DNA of 64,000 bases from Colletotrichum lupini (GCF_023278565.1 NC_064682.1:3534001-3598000); one strand, 5' to 3'; positions 48,022-60,941 are shown, counted from the stretch's first letter. Program-made: numbers and translations. Notes: generated from the sequence alone by a model not told the origin.

Positions 48022-48506
48022 CTATGGGTCTTGGCAGAGGCATCACTGTAGGAAGCGAATGATTTTGATTAATAAAGAAGATGTTCTGGTATGACAGTCC
48101 TTGAAAATGGGAGAGAACATTCAACATAGGAGACAATATTAACACGGGAGGGGATCGATGCGGTACGCGGGGCCAGGCAAAGAATGAGCATCTTCTGTTC
48201 AGCATTTTACCCCAATTCCGTAGCAAACACTCGGGAGCAAACATCCTCTGTTTACCCGTCCAAATCCTGTAAGTATCGTCAAAGAATGAACCTCTTCTGT
48301 TCACACATCCCAGTCCCACAAGTCATATCGATGAATGGGCATCTTCTGTTCACTTGTGCTGTTTGTTTCAATTCTATAAGTAGACACTCAAGAATGAGCA
48401 TCTGGTGTTTCCTTCCCTTGCTTCCATAAGAAACCACACCACGACCACAAAGCTTGACCTTTATCATCCTCTCACTACGAATCGATTCCAGTTTCAAAAC
48501 TGCAGC
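48022..48506. promoter_or_regulatory. Intergenic promoter with five degenerate repeats of TCTTCTGTTCA
   Basis: Between the ABC transporter stop and the ATG of the first kinase gene. The motif occurs at 48191-48201 (exact), 48244-48254 (TCCTCTGTTTA), 48293-48303 (exact), 48342-48352 (exact) and 48401-48411 (TCTGGTGTTTC), with spacings of 53, 49, 49 and 59 bp. Each is preceded by a GAATGRGCA-like string or a remnant of it. This is a decayed tandem array of about 50-60 bp units. The same motif occurs once upstream of the second kinase gene (53024-53034), at a similar distance from its ATG, so it is either a shared regulatory site or the trace of a shared origin. Confidence 0.6.
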
Positions 48507-51487
48507 ATGGCCGCGGCATCGCATACTTAAGTCGACCCACCCCCTTTTGGCCACCCCCCCCTTTTGGCCACCCCATCAAAACATAGTATCAAAACATCGC
48601 CACCAACTATACTTAATTAATTAACTATCTTTTACTACTATAATAATATAGTTATTATTCTCCCTAGGTAATTCGACCCCTGCGAGTTAACTAGGACTAA
48701 CTAAATAGTTACTAAAGTCTTCTTAAGCTCTTTATATATCCTAGATATTCGCAAACCTAGTATTTAGGTTTATTAATATACTCTTCTTTTTTTACGGCCT
48801 TAATCGGTTAACTTTAGCTTCTAGAACTCGAATATAGTACTAAGATATTACTAAATAGTAGGCCTGCTTGCTAAATACCTTTTTTATCTTTTTAAATAGT
48901 AGTCGTTAAGTATTATAGTCTAGACTGAGCTCTATAAACAACTTTAACTAATCGCAGAGCTTGCTAGCCTTCTTAAGTATTAACTAGTTAATAATAGACG
49001 CCGCTAATACCTAGTTAATAGCTTTTCTAGTATTACTAGTTACTTACCTAGTATCTACGGTCTTTTTAGTTAGTATAACTAGGTTAAGTAGGACTATTAG
49101 ATTAGTAAATAGTCTGGCTATATTAGGGGGATATAGTTTAGTTACTTTCTATTTACTTCGTATATTTAACGACGTTAGACTAGCTAAACGAGCTTTTTAG
49201 TAGTAGCTTAAGAAGTACCGCTTTCTAACGATAGTAGAATTATTTACTATATCCTCCTTACTAAGCTCCTTCTTATACTTAGACTTAATAGGTTTAAAAA
49301 TAGCTATATTTAACGGCTAGAGGACATAGGAAGTATATAGTAATAAGAATAATAAGTAGACGTTATTTCTATAGCATTTTTATATAAATTCTATCGTCGT
49401 ATAACTCCTATAGCTATTTAGAACTAATAGTCGAGGCTTATTAAGTATACTAAGCCCCCCAAGGGGGGGGGTCTTAGTCTATAATAAGAACACTATTTTT
49501 AACTATTTAAGGGCAGTCTTATTAGTTATTTAGCTATTATTTATTACTATAAACTCCTAACTAGTATAAGGGTTAAGTTTAAGTAGAAACTACTACTATT
49601 ATACCGACTTTCCCTTATATATAATTAGTAGTTTAATAACTCGACTATTAGTAAAGATATACTCGATTATAAATACCTAAGTACGCGAACTAGGCTCTTT
49701 TTTTTATATTACTATAGTCTCTACTTTATTTAAAACTAGGCTATTAAATCCCTTGCTCTCTAGGATACTAGTCTTATTTATATTATACTTATTAACCTAT
49801 TTAATATTACTAATCTCTAGTATATTAAGTAATCTAAATTATAACTTAATTATATTAGTAATAGCCCTATTTAGACGCCTCGAATTAATAATACGACTTC
49901 TCTAGACCTTAATTAATAAGTTCCTCTTTAAGAAAGCGTCTATCTATCTCTTCTTAAGAGGATTTATATCCCCCTAGGATCTTAGAACTTACTTAGTAAA
50001 TTCTATAAGTTATTTATAAGTTAGTATAACGCTTAAATTATACTAAATACGAACTTACTAAGCTAGCTAGTCTTCTTACTATAAAAGAAGCCTCTAGAGG
50101 TCTATAAATACTATTACCCTCGTCTAGTAGCCTCTCTTATAATTACGAAGAGTTAACCTTAGAACTCCGAACTTAATCGAGGCCTAATTAACTAAGAGAC
50201 CTCTTTTAATAGCCTTAAGAGCCCGAATAACTTTATTTTTAGTATACGAGACTATTATATATCGATAAATAAGTATATAAAAAAGAATTACATTTGGACG
50301 ATTTTTGTAATTGTTATAGTAGTTTGAAAATCGTGGGTAGGGTTTTAATGCGGTGGCTGGGATAGAGAAATGGGGTGGCCAAAAGGGGGTGGTGGCCAAA
50401 AGGGGGTGGGTCGACTTACAGGGTTGTAGCCCTCGGAGATGATTTCCAGTTAAACATACGCGTCGACCCAGAGAAGCCAGAATTCCACCACGAAATTGTG
50501 GAGGGAAGTTCCGCAATCACCGCAATTGCAGCACATCGTTCCTGCTACACCAAAGAACTGGTGAATGCTTTAAGAACCGATAATCGCAGAAACCTCTTGA
50601 CCAAAATCGACGTCCATGTGCAGGGTGGAGTCGGGAGGGACCATTATGGCCATATGGTGAAGTCTCTACTGGGGACAATGGGACCCAATACAGACAGCAT
50701 CAAAGAATGCTATTTCAAGAGAACCAACGTCAACATCCACCTCATACGACCCAACGGAGAGGAACGAATTCGGTTGAATCCTGCTGAAACACTGGCTACA
50801 TCCACCCAATGGATGGAAAATTTCAGCTTCATTCCCGAATCCGTTGACAAACGCGTACATAAGGTCTTCATACCAGGTGCGGTCGTCATTTCTACAGAAT
50901 TTGAAGAGAAGGTCTTTGATTACATACTCAAGACTGCTGCACGCGAGCGTATGAAGGTCTGCTTGGGCAAGGTGCCTTCCTATGGTATTACCGAGGACCA
51001 GTTGAAACTCATAAATTATCTTGTGGTTACTGAGGAGGAACTTCAGATTTTCCCTCAATGCAGCCAGTTGGAAAAAATGTTTGAGAGGGGTGTAGAATTG
51101 GTTGGGTTGGGTGTAGAGCATGTGATTATAACCAAAGGACACACGAAAGCTACCTACTTCTGGAAGGGGGGGTCGAGTGCATACCTTTGTGATTTCAAGG
51201 AGAATCATCGCAAAGGCAATTATAATGCCATCGAAAGGTAAGCAGCTTTTCTCCCTCTTCAATGTCTCCCAACTTCAACACTGACACAGGCGACAAGGGA
51301 CACATTCACGGCGACATTCGCAGCGGGTATTACTGAGCATCGAGCTGGAAACAAAGGGGCTGTGGATTCAGATTTTTTGGGTAAGTTAGTCAGAAATGCG
51401 TGTGCAGCTGCTGCGCTTGTTGGTTCGAGAGACGGTGCGCCACAGGATATCATTCCATGGTCTGAGGAGATCGAGGCGTTTTCGTAG
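48507..51487 (+). pseudogene. pfkB/ribokinase-like gene 1, split by Fot1-like insertion
   Basis: pfkB-fold sugar/nucleoside kinase relative. ATG 48507 codes MAAASHT; the eighth codon is cut by the transposon (48530-50416 plus a TA duplication), and reading resumes in the same codon at 50419 with YRVVALGDDFQLNI. Further text: IVEGSSAITAIAAHRS, GGVGRDHYGHMVKSLL, KVFIPGAVVIS, INYLVVTEEELQIF and GVEHVIITKGHTKATYFW. An intron (51238-51289, gtaagc...acag) precedes ATRDTFTATFAAGI and the end IIPWSEEIEAFS. The exon lengths around that intron leave the frame one base out. The kinase anion-hole/catalytic motif GAGD is replaced by ATRD, and the N-terminal GGKGAN motif is absent. It was therefore probably degenerate before or besides the insertion. 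No ATG lies in frame near the insertion, so expression as a full protein is unlikely. Confidence 0.82.
48530..50416 (-). mobile_element. Fot1/pogo-like Tc1-mariner DNA transposon, RIP-mutated (copy B)
   Basis: 1887 bp bounded by inverted repeats beginning AGTCGACCCACCCCCTTTTG and a TA target duplication (48528-48529 and 50417-50418). Each end carries CCCCCTTTTGGCCACC twice in a row or nearly so. The transposase is on the minus strand. KPRLLVLNSY then RSYTT, followed about 100 bp on by YVL-stop-PLNIAIFKPIKS, match the pogo/Fot1 DDE block (LLVLDGHGSH...HVLQPLD). Both catalytic Asp codons now read Asn (49,416-49,418 and 49,308-49,310) and a Gln codon is a stop, as C-to-T change produces. Length, TA duplication and DDE text all agree with Fot1-type elements. 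It interrupts the first kinase gene. A right-hand fragment of the same family is at 28164-28812. Confidence 0.93.
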
Positions 51488-52689
51488 CCATACACTCATA
51501 TGCTCCTTCATGGTATGCAAGGCCCGCGTCGATTTACTTTTCTCAGTCTCCTTTTTCTAGTCTTTTCGTTCTTCATCATTTCATGATTTTCTCTTCCTTC
51601 CCTGAAATATCTATAGATATAATGTTTTCCCTCCCTTTCTCGTCCTCTCGAAGGCCGAAATACTGTTTTTCTTACTATTTGTCTTAGAACCCCACCAAAC
51701 AAAAAAAAGAAAAAAAAAAAAAAAAACCCCCACATCATTTTTAGACTATTAATCATTCATTATCATATTGTGAAGTGGTGGTAATGTTTGCAACTAAGTT
51801 GAGAGCCAATTGAAGAGACAACGTCTGTCAAATCTTTTGGCCGTGTCCGATCTTACAGGCTGGCTGAAATACGATGAGCAGCGGGCTTGACTTTCATGTT
51901 ACCATCTAGCTTAAGCCATGGTGCTCAGGTCATCAGAAGAGCCGCCATTCAGGAAATTTGGCCTCCGGAATCTGTTTAGAGACTGTATGGACGTTGTATC
52001 GGAGTGTGAACGAGCCTGCGTTAGTGTCTCCTTTTGTAACACTTGACCAGTCAGGTTCCAGGAAAGCACTGGCGGTGAATCTTAACCGCCAAAGCTGCGT
52101 ATCTTACCTGGCCGATTGTTGGCTACATGAGGCTCTGCATTGTAGTGTAAATAAACTTGCCCTTCTTTGTTCTGCAGCAGGGAGCAGGCCGTGGGCTATC
52201 AGAGGTGACCTGTCTTGGCAGGTATCACAGCCTTGTTGCTGCTTGCATGTATTGTTACCATTCTTAGCCTAAGGTATGATATTGGCGTACCTAGGTCTGG
52301 TGTCATATGAACAGTGCTACCGTGTTGCATAGCTAAGTGGCTCTCATATACTGATCTTCCCTGATTGAGCCCAATAGCAGGCCGTCACTGAATGATCGGA
52401 AAGGGTATTGACTTGTTGACTCTCTATAGTGTTGGTAGGCGACGTATGTAATGTACTAAAAGCTGTCCAGCAACAACATGAAGATGCCACACCGCTCCTT
52501 GGAGGACCATCTTTCGATTGCCCGACGGCTATAAGTTGTTGCCTCAATACACTATCATAAGGCCTCATGTCTGACACATTACACCACCTACCGCAGAGTA
52601 TTCCATTCATTGAGACTAGTACTTGAGGTAGGATGGGGTGGTCTCGTAAGTCACAATTGGGAAGCGTTGAATGGAAAGTGAGCGAGCGC
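51488..52689. other. Intergenic region with A-tract
   Basis: 3' flank of kinase gene 1. It includes a purine-rich A-tract at about 51,702-51,726 (AAAAAAAAGAAA-type). No supported gene; the frame at 51958-52272 has no recognisable content. Confidence 0.45.
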
Positions 52690-52803
52690 CCTGACTTTAC
52701 CGTTATCATCGCAAAAAGTAACGGAAAGACTCAGCCAAGAGCTTGTTGAGTCGGTAAGGAGTCGGTCAGATGAGCTCTGGGCGATTGACATCCAGGGGCT
52801 AGG
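52690..52803 (+). pseudogene. Remnant of ABC-C transporter 3' end
   Basis: In-frame reading gives DFTVIIAKSNGKTQPRELVE, then SVRSRSDELWAIDIQG. This aligns along its whole length with the C-terminus of the intact transporter (DAVIVMDQGRVMETGSPKEL, then VETEGSRFGELWAIENQG, 47,884-47,998). At nucleotide level GAGCTTGTTGAG, GGAGTCGGT and GAGCTSTGGGCRATTGA are shared. A one-codon shortening and many substitutions show it is old. Nothing upstream is recognisable, so only about 110 bp survive. Confidence 0.8.
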
Positions 52804-53146
52804 GAAAATACGCGTAACACGAACATTACCAATATGGGGAGACATCAACACCGTGATGGACAGAAGTTTTGACTACAAGAAAGGGGCTCTGCATTGGTAT
52901 TGAACTTAGTCCGGGAGTCATGTTGGAGGTGTCCCATCCAGGTCTGAGGTCGCAATTTCTTTGAGCCGCGCAGACATGGACATCCCCGGGTCGATATGAG
53001 CACGGGCAGACAAAGAAGGAGGGTCTTCTGTTCAAACACTCCAGTCCTATTAATAACCATCACCGTCACGACCGGCCGGTTTTACGATTCCCGACGTGCT
53101 AACATCAAACACCCTTACGATCGACAGTTACAGGATTGGACCCGAG
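52804..53146. promoter_or_regulatory. Promoter region of kinase gene 2
   Basis: Contains GAACATTACCAATATGGGG followed by AGACATCAACACCG, similar to GAACATTCAACATAGGAGAC then AATATTAACACGG at 48,115-48,158, plus one exact TCTTCTGTTCA at 53024-53034 followed by ACACTCCAGTCCTA (compare CACATCCCAGTCCCA near 48,303). These extend the duplicated segment from the ABC remnant to the kinase start. Confidence 0.6.
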
Positions 53147-53519
53147 ATGAAGACCATCGCAGTTATTGGGGCGCTGGGCGTTGATCACATCATGATCGTA
53201 CCCCGGTTTCCAAAGACAGGAGAGAGCATTAGAGCAAGTCATTCCGAGAAAGCCTTGAGCGGAAAGGGTGCAAACACAGCGCTCTCGACATACCGCTCCT
53301 GCCACCACAAGGCATCGCTAGGCAGGGGCGATGGTGCCATTCGAGTTAAGATGATTGGCAAGGCTAGTAAGGATCACTACGGAGAGGGGCTTAAGAAGAG
53401 GCTACTCGAGAACGATATCGATGTCTCTGGCCTTAAAGAGGTGCCAAGCTTATCATCCAGCAAACGCGTCGTCATGATCAATAAAGAAACCCACGATAGT
53501 CGGTGTGTGTTTAGCCCGG

Positions 53520-53724
53520 TGTCGGATTAGAAGTCTAATTCGACCGCGGCATACAGCCGACTGCGCAGGGGCCAATTAGGGGCCCTATTTACGATTATCG
53601 TAGCCAGCCTAACCTATAGTTAGAACCTCCTTTTTATACCTACTACGTAAATATTTAGATAATTTAATTAATCTCTTTATTAACTACGGTTCGAACTAAC
53701 TACTTTATAATAGGGATACTAATA
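53520..53724 (+). repeat. Copia LTR, left
   Basis: Starts TGTCGGATTAG and ends GGGATACTAATA. Same length as the right LTR; differences are C-to-T and G-to-A, for example the start, which the right copy has as TATTAGATTAG. The left end keeps the canonical TG. Confidence 0.92.
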
Positions 53725-56700
53725 CTAATTAGTAATTAAATTCTATTATCGTAAATTAGTAAGGTATTTTGCTACGTAAAAGAGACGACTTTTTAATACC
53801 GTATGGGATAGGAGATTCGTACTAATTAACCTTATAAAAATAAACGAAAAAGGAAGTAATTCTCGAATATTATATAGAATTAAGTAATCGTAGCCCTTTA
53901 TTACTTATAAGAGGTCGACGTTTATTATATTAAACTATGTTAATTAACGGAACTACTTAAGTAACTAGCCTTTTATTATTACCCCGAGTAGCTTTTTTAT
54001 TAAATAACTTTTCTACGGCCGGCCCGTAATTAGAAATTAACTAATTAAATTAATAAAAAGAAATACTTACGTAACGACTACCCGCTTAATTAATTAATAT
54101 AATAAACGAGCTTAATAATATAATATAAAAGAGCACTGCGTAATTAAAAAAGGGGATCTCTAAACGTAAATATTTTTATTTAATAATAAAGGTAATTTTA
54201 TAAGAGTTATTAAGCTAAGAGATTTATAGTATATAGGAAAGTTTATTATTATAAGGATTTTATAAGTACGACTTTAAGCCCGCGATTTAGATAACTTTTT
54301 TATAGCTCCCTTAACTACCCCCTAGGTATTACTTAAGAATATAATATAAGGGACGGTTTAATAAAGGAAGAGGGGATTTAGAGGTCTTAATAATATTAAG
54401 TTAAGAGTATTATAAATCTCGGAAATTAACTTAAAAAGAAGGCGGCTACCCTAAAGTAGTCCTACGACCTTTTATTAGAGTTATTATTAACTTAAAAAAA
54501 GGCTAAAAAAACGAGGATCTAAGGGGAAAAGAAAAGAATCTTTTAAAGGGCCGCTAAAGGGCTTTTTTTTATACTAGCTCCTAGCGCGAGATTACTAATT
54601 TTAAGAAATTAACTAAGTAATAAAAGGGATTATTAATAAGCGATAATTATTTAATTATAATTAAGCTATAAAAAAAACTACTTAAAAAATATAAAATAGG
54701 GTACCAAGAGGCCGTAAAAAATAAGACCTCTAAGGTATTTAACCCTACTACGTACGAGCAATAAGTAAGTATTTTTAATAAGTCTTTAAAATCTACGATT
54801 TTATAAAAAAAAGGGCTTAACTTCGTTAATTATACTTAACGGCCTATACGGTTTTTAATAGTTTATATAGCTCTTTTATAAACTACCTAGCGTTTATTTT
54901 TAACTATTCTTATAAAATACTACCCTAAAAGAGATAGGTTAGGGAAGGAAGCTATTTAGAAATTATAAAGAGCACGAGGCTTAAGAGGCTAAAAATATAT
55001 AGGATAGTAAAAATTAGTAACTAGTAAAGATCCCGAGACTAATTACTATATCTTTTTATAATAATATAAACGTTTGCCGCTACTATTATTAAAAAGAACT
55101 ACTAAAACTTACCTTTTTATATTAAATAAAAAAGAGGATCTTAGTAAATATAATAGCTAGCGATTTAGAAAGGTAATAGTAATTATTAAAAATAATAAAA
55201 ACGAGAGTAGTAATAAGATAGTAAAAGGAAGTGGGAATCTCTTAGACCCCGATAAATTTATTAAGTAGCGAAAGTACGGATTTATTATAACTAGCGCGCG
55301 GATTAAATATATCCTTATTAAAATTAAATATACTAGCGACTATTAATATAAGTATAAGCTAGAGTACGACCCTTAGCGAGTTAAAATAAAAAAGAAAAGA
55401 ACGAAACCCGATCTTAAATAGATACCTAATCCCTTATAAGTAGGTAAATATTAACCCGGATTATTAAGGGACGTAGATATATAGAATTGCGAATTAGCTT
55501 AATAATAAGTAAATTAACGCAGTATTAATCTATTTAATTAAAGTTTATAAAAAAAAGGGGCTATAGGGGTAACCCCTATTTTACGAGATCGTAGACGACC
55601 TTAATTACTAACTAAATAAATAGTTTGCGAGCGTAAGCCTAGGAATTATAAAAGTAGTTAATAAATTCCTCTATAAGCGAGGGGTATTATTAGCGTAATT
55701 ATAATTACGAGAGCTATATAAAATACTAATAGCGATAATTATAAAAGAGGAATTCGTACTATAGAACTAAGTATAAGTCAATAGAGCGTATAATCGCTTT
55801 AACGAATTTAAAAAAAGGGTAAACGACCTAGATTTCCTCCCTATAATTATTAATAAAAATCTATCGTTATAAAAGGATATACTAGGGTAAAATATAATGC
55901 TAGAAGTACGATAATTAATAATTCTGCCTATTTCGATCTATAACTTATTATTATTATTAATACGAAATTCGGCGCCGATTAGCTAATAAAAAAGGAGGTA
56001 AATAACCCGAAGTTATTAATAATACGTAGCGACGCAAGGATTATATATAAATATTAAAAATCTAGTAGTGAATACGAGGTAATTTATAAACCTTAAAAAG
56101 ATCTTTTCGAAAGAGAAATTATACTCTAGGAAGAAGTATAAGGTTTTATAAGAAACCCTAACGATATTTTACGATTATTACGAAAACGTCGGAATTAGGG
56201 AATACTAGTACTATTTGGTAATTAATGTCGTATTTATAAGTAAAGCCTTTAATTATTATTACGAAGCGGTACGTAATCTCGATTAAAATGACTTTTTTAA
56301 TATAATTAATATAATCCGAAGCCGCTTCGAGACTTACGATAGAAACCTAGAGCTCTTATTTAAGCTATAAGCAATTTCTTTTATATTTATAACTAGGATA
56401 ATAGAGGGTAAATTGCGAGTAGAGATCCTTAAAGAGCTTATCGATCGAATTAATAAGTTAGTAAAAACCTAGCTAAATAAGGGGATAAATAAGCGGAAAG
56501 TTAAATATTTCTATATCGTAATTTAGCGTATATTAGAAATAAAAATAACCCTATACTAGGCACTCGAAAACTATAAGACGCTTTACTCGAGGCTAAGATC
56601 TAGTTTTAATATTAAAGTAAGAATACCGCACTAAACTTATTTCTAAGTATACGACGGCCCTTATTAATAATATTAAGTCGATCGAACGTATAATAAAAAA

Positions 56701-59700
56701 GGAAAAGAGGCTAAATATAGTAATTACTAATAAAGAGGCTTAGATTTGTTAAATAAATAGAGATTTAATTTATAAATAGGGTAATAAAAAAAGTAATATT
56801 ATATTTATAAAAAGGATAGATATTAATTAAGTAACTATTCTAAAGAAGAGCGTACTAAATTATATAAATAGTATAAAAAGTCGAGGGTAGTAAATAATAA
56901 AACTAGCCCTCGTTAGTTTAACTAATTCTTTATTATATATAAGGGTAGATCTAAGGGTACAAAACCTAGCGACGGTAATTAAAATAGCGGCTTAAAATAT
57001 ATACCCCCTATAAGAAATTTAGAAAATAAAGAAGATCTTACCCCCTATATTAACGAATTAGATTATAACGAAATTAACGATATTAACTACTTTTTTTTTA
57101 CCCCGTTAGCCTCTAGAGGATATATAAGGCTAAACGAATAGAGGGTAGTAGAAGCTTTTAATAAGTAGGCTTTTATTTATAAATAATAAAAAAAGGTCCC
57201 TTAAATAATAAATATAGAGGCGGCCAAAAGGGTAAATTTAATAGGGCTAAAGCTTATTTTTTAATAATTAAGGAGAAGACGCTATTTCTCTCGATATTTA
57301 AAAAAAAGGAATATAGTACTAAGTAAATCTAGGGGTAGCTAGAGGGGTCCTTTTTATATTACTTAGATCCTTTAAATATTAAGCTTATATAAGTATTTTA
57401 TACGAGCGAAAGGTACAGCCTAGACGATTTCTATAGGATTATCCTAAATATTAGGGTATTATAATAATTAACTAAAAAAAAAGGGTAATTCTAGGTATTA
57501 TAAAAGATCGCGCTAATAATACTTAATACGTTAACGGCGGGTATTACGAGGATTAGTTTCGGCCTAAGTAAGGAAATCGTTACCCTAGGTATAGTAAAAG
57601 TAGAGACGTACTTCGGAACGATAACTTTCTATATTTTACTCGTTAATACCCTATTTCTCTTATATCTAAAAGATATAAATTAACTAAGTATTATATTTAA
57701 TAATACGAAAAACAGAATCTTTAGTAATAAGTACTTCGAAATAGTCGAACGATAATAGGGGTATACGTTTATAAAGCTTATTAACGATACGAAGTCGATT
57801 AATTACTTAACGAAAAGTAAGCTTAAAAAACTATACCGGAGATTTAGATACCCGTTAGTTACGAGGCTATATAACCTCTTAAAATAATTAGGTAATAATA
57901 ATATTAAAATAGGGGCGCTAGAGTAGTTAATAAAAGTATACTACTAATACTAAATAAATGCGCAGAGCCTACGTAGATTTAAGTTTAAATTACGTAATAA
58001 GCTTAACTTTAACTAAGAAATCGTTATCGATATTTTCTATTTAAATAGTTAGCTAGTACTATATATAATTAACATAGCTATATCCTTTTAAGTAGGGTAA
58101 TTCTTCTAGGATTTATAAGTAAAGATAATATAGGTAGCCATACGAAAAAGCTAGATTAATATATACTAAGGACCGCTAAATAGTATTAGAACCGACGCTA
58201 GTACTAGCTTAAAGTCGGTAAAATTTAGGGATAATGCGACGGCCTATAGTATATAACTAAAAGTCGTACTTATTAAAGCGTACTATAGTATTAAAAAAGT
58301 AAAAAGGGTATACTAATAGTTAAAAAGGGTATTTAGAATTATTAAAAAGGAAAATTCGGATTCTACCGACGACGAATGCTTCTAGATAGTACTTAAATAC
58401 TATAATAATACTATAGGGCCTAACGGACTTATACTAATATTATTAATATTTAGAGTATATTTAAGAACGACCTTAGCCTCGCTACTATTACTAAGTATAA
58501 GCTAACGAGCCTAAGTAATTAAAAAAGTAATACGGGTACTGCGCGAGGTAAGTATAAGAAGGTAAGTTAACGAAGTAATTACTATACGTAATGGGCCTAA
58601 TATAGAGGATAATTTAAATATATTACTAAATTCGGATATATAAGTATAGCGCGAAATTACCTAATAGTAGGCTAGGTTATATAAGTTAGTTTTTGTTAAT
58701 AAGCGCTCTTATATAGTCGCGAGAGATCGTAACTAACTACTCGAAGTATTAATTATAGTAGTCAGACCGTACTATATAGATCCTAACGAGGTAATTTCTA
58801 ACCTATAAAAAAAAAAAGAGCTAAGGGAAACTATATAACCCGTAGCAAAAGTATAAGAAATCATCCTTAACGAAATCGTCGTAGTAGTACTAATAAACAA
58901 CGAAGAAAAAGAAATTGCTAAAAGGGTACTAATACTACTAGCGAGACGTTATAAAAGACTACGACGGCAAGCCCTAACGCGGTAATTTATTACTAGCGAC
59001 GAGGTAATTAATACCTTTTATATAGTAAAAAAGAAAGCTAATTTCGAGCTAGTAGTTAAATTACGTAAGGAAGGTATAATTATAACTATTAAAAAGCCGT
59101 ATAAGGGATTAGATCTTATCGAAATAAATACTCTTTATAATCGAGGGGTTTATTAATTTATCCTATATAACCTAGAAAAATATATAAACCTTTATATATT
59201 TAAATTACGAATAGTTCGTACGATTAAAAAGAAAGGAACACCCTAGCCGTATGAGAAGTTTAAATACGTAATTTAGAGGTATAGTAACGTTAAAAAGATA
59301 ACGCTACTTATATAATTACTTATTATATAGCGCTATAGCTAATAATTAATAATAGTACTAATAGCATTGCTATAGAAAAAGGGATACGAGATTTAGAGCC
59401 GTAATATTACCTAGGCCTATACCTAATCGGCTATAGGGCTTATAAGGAAAATCCTAGCCTATTTACTAAAAGAAATAGCTAGTAAGTACTTAGAAAGCAC
59501 GATTATTAAAGTACTTAAGCTACTATATAGGCTCGCAAAATCGGGTACTTATTAATAAGCTACTTATTATAATTTTTATATTAATTAATTATTAATAGTT
59601 ACCTCTATATACGACCCGTGCTTACTAATCGCGGAGTATAAAGGCGACTAATTTAAAATCGTTAGAATATAAACCGACGATATATTAAGCCTATTCGATA

Positions 59701-60736
59701 TTAATTTTATAAAAAAAGAGGATAAGGAGCTCTAGAAAGCGGGCTTTATAACGAAGCTAAAAAAGGTCTTTATAATAAATACCCCCTTAGTATTTAATAA
59801 TAGGATTCTTATAATTAAAGGGGAAACTATTATTTTTTAATAAAAGAGGTAGGGCGAAAAGATTAACCTCGTTAATCCGAACGTAACTAATATTAAAAAA
59901 TAGTATAAAACTAAGCTTGCGCGAGGGGTATATATTATAAGTATTTATTAGCCCGAGGTAATTTATAATTACGCTAGGGTAGTATAAATTATAAATTTAA
60001 CTAAATAAAACGTTAAAGTACTCAATAAGCGGCTTAAGTAGTAATAAACGAATCTCGATCGAGGTCTCGTTTATTACTTAATCGACCTTATAACTAATAA
60101 GCTCTACGTTTTTATTAATAAGTTATTTACGAATAATAACGACTTTATTTCGTAATTAGGGTATATTATTATCCTAGCTAATGAGAGTATAAGCGAGAGC
60201 GAATTTACTATATATAATAATATAATTTACTACTCGTTAACTAAAAATAAGTAAATAACGAGAAGTATATTAGTATTAGAGGTTTATAATATAATTAATA
60301 GCGTTAACTTCTCTTATATAATTTTAATAACGCTAAGGAAGATTACCGATCGAATTAGGTTTTTACTTATTTTAATAGTTATTTATACCGATTCTTACTT
60401 ACTATATAAATACCTCGTTAAATTAGGAACGACGAAGGAAAAGAGGCTTATAATTAATATCATAGCCCTTAGGTAATCGTACGAAAGGCATAAGATACTC
60501 AAGATCCGTTAGATTAATAATAAAAATAACCTCGTAAACGCTTTTATAAAAGTAGTATTAAATAAGGGATTAGAATAATTTATAAGTAATAAAAAAGTTA
60601 TTATATAAATAGAAAGATAGGTTATATAAAAAGAGTAGAAAAAAGGGGAAAAAGGAGACGACTTAGTAAACGGGCCCGAGGTCGAATTATACCTCTAATT
60701 ATAATAGTTAAATTAATAAAAAAAAGAGAAAGTTAG

Positions 60737-60941
60737 TATTAGATTAGAAATTTAATTTAATTGCGGTATATAGCCGACTGCGCAGGGGCTAATTAGGGGC
60801 CTTATTTATAATTATTATAGCTAGCCTAACCTATAGTTAGAACCTCCTTTTTATACTTACTACGTAAATATTTAGATAGTTTAATTAATCTCTTTATTAA
60901 CTATAGTTCGAACTAACTACCCTATAATAGGGATACTAATA
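60737..60941 (+). repeat. Copia LTR, right
   Basis: 205 bp, starts TATTAGATTAG and ends GGGATACTAATA, followed by the CCCGG duplication. Preceded by an A/G-rich tract (AATAAAAAAAAGAGAAAG), a plausible polypurine tract. Confidence 0.92.

Larger units (their letters stand above)
53520..60941 (+). mobile_element. Ty1/copia LTR retrotransposon, RIP-mutated
   Basis: 7422 bp with 205 bp LTRs at both ends and a perfect 5 bp target duplication CCCGG (53515-53519, 60942-60946). Reading on the plus strand, copia landmarks survive near the 3' end: a reverse-transcriptase T-D-D box at 59,673-59,681 followed by KAGFITKLKKVF and INTPLVFNN, then the RNase H region with SQLGYIIILANESISESEF and IYTDSYLLYKYLVKLGTTKE (TDS at 60,387-60,395). 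Polymerase after integrase order, with RNase H last, is the copia type. Many in-frame TAA/TAG and near absence of CpA/TpG show RIP, milder than in the gypsy element (CpG and GC islands persist). No long frame remains, so it is dead. Confidence 0.93.

Noticed and set aside
49450..49475. C/G-run inside the Fot1-like element (CCCCCCAAGGGGGGGGG)
   Set aside because: A local homopolymer inside RIP-mutated transposase; not a terminal repeat and not evidence for a second insertion.
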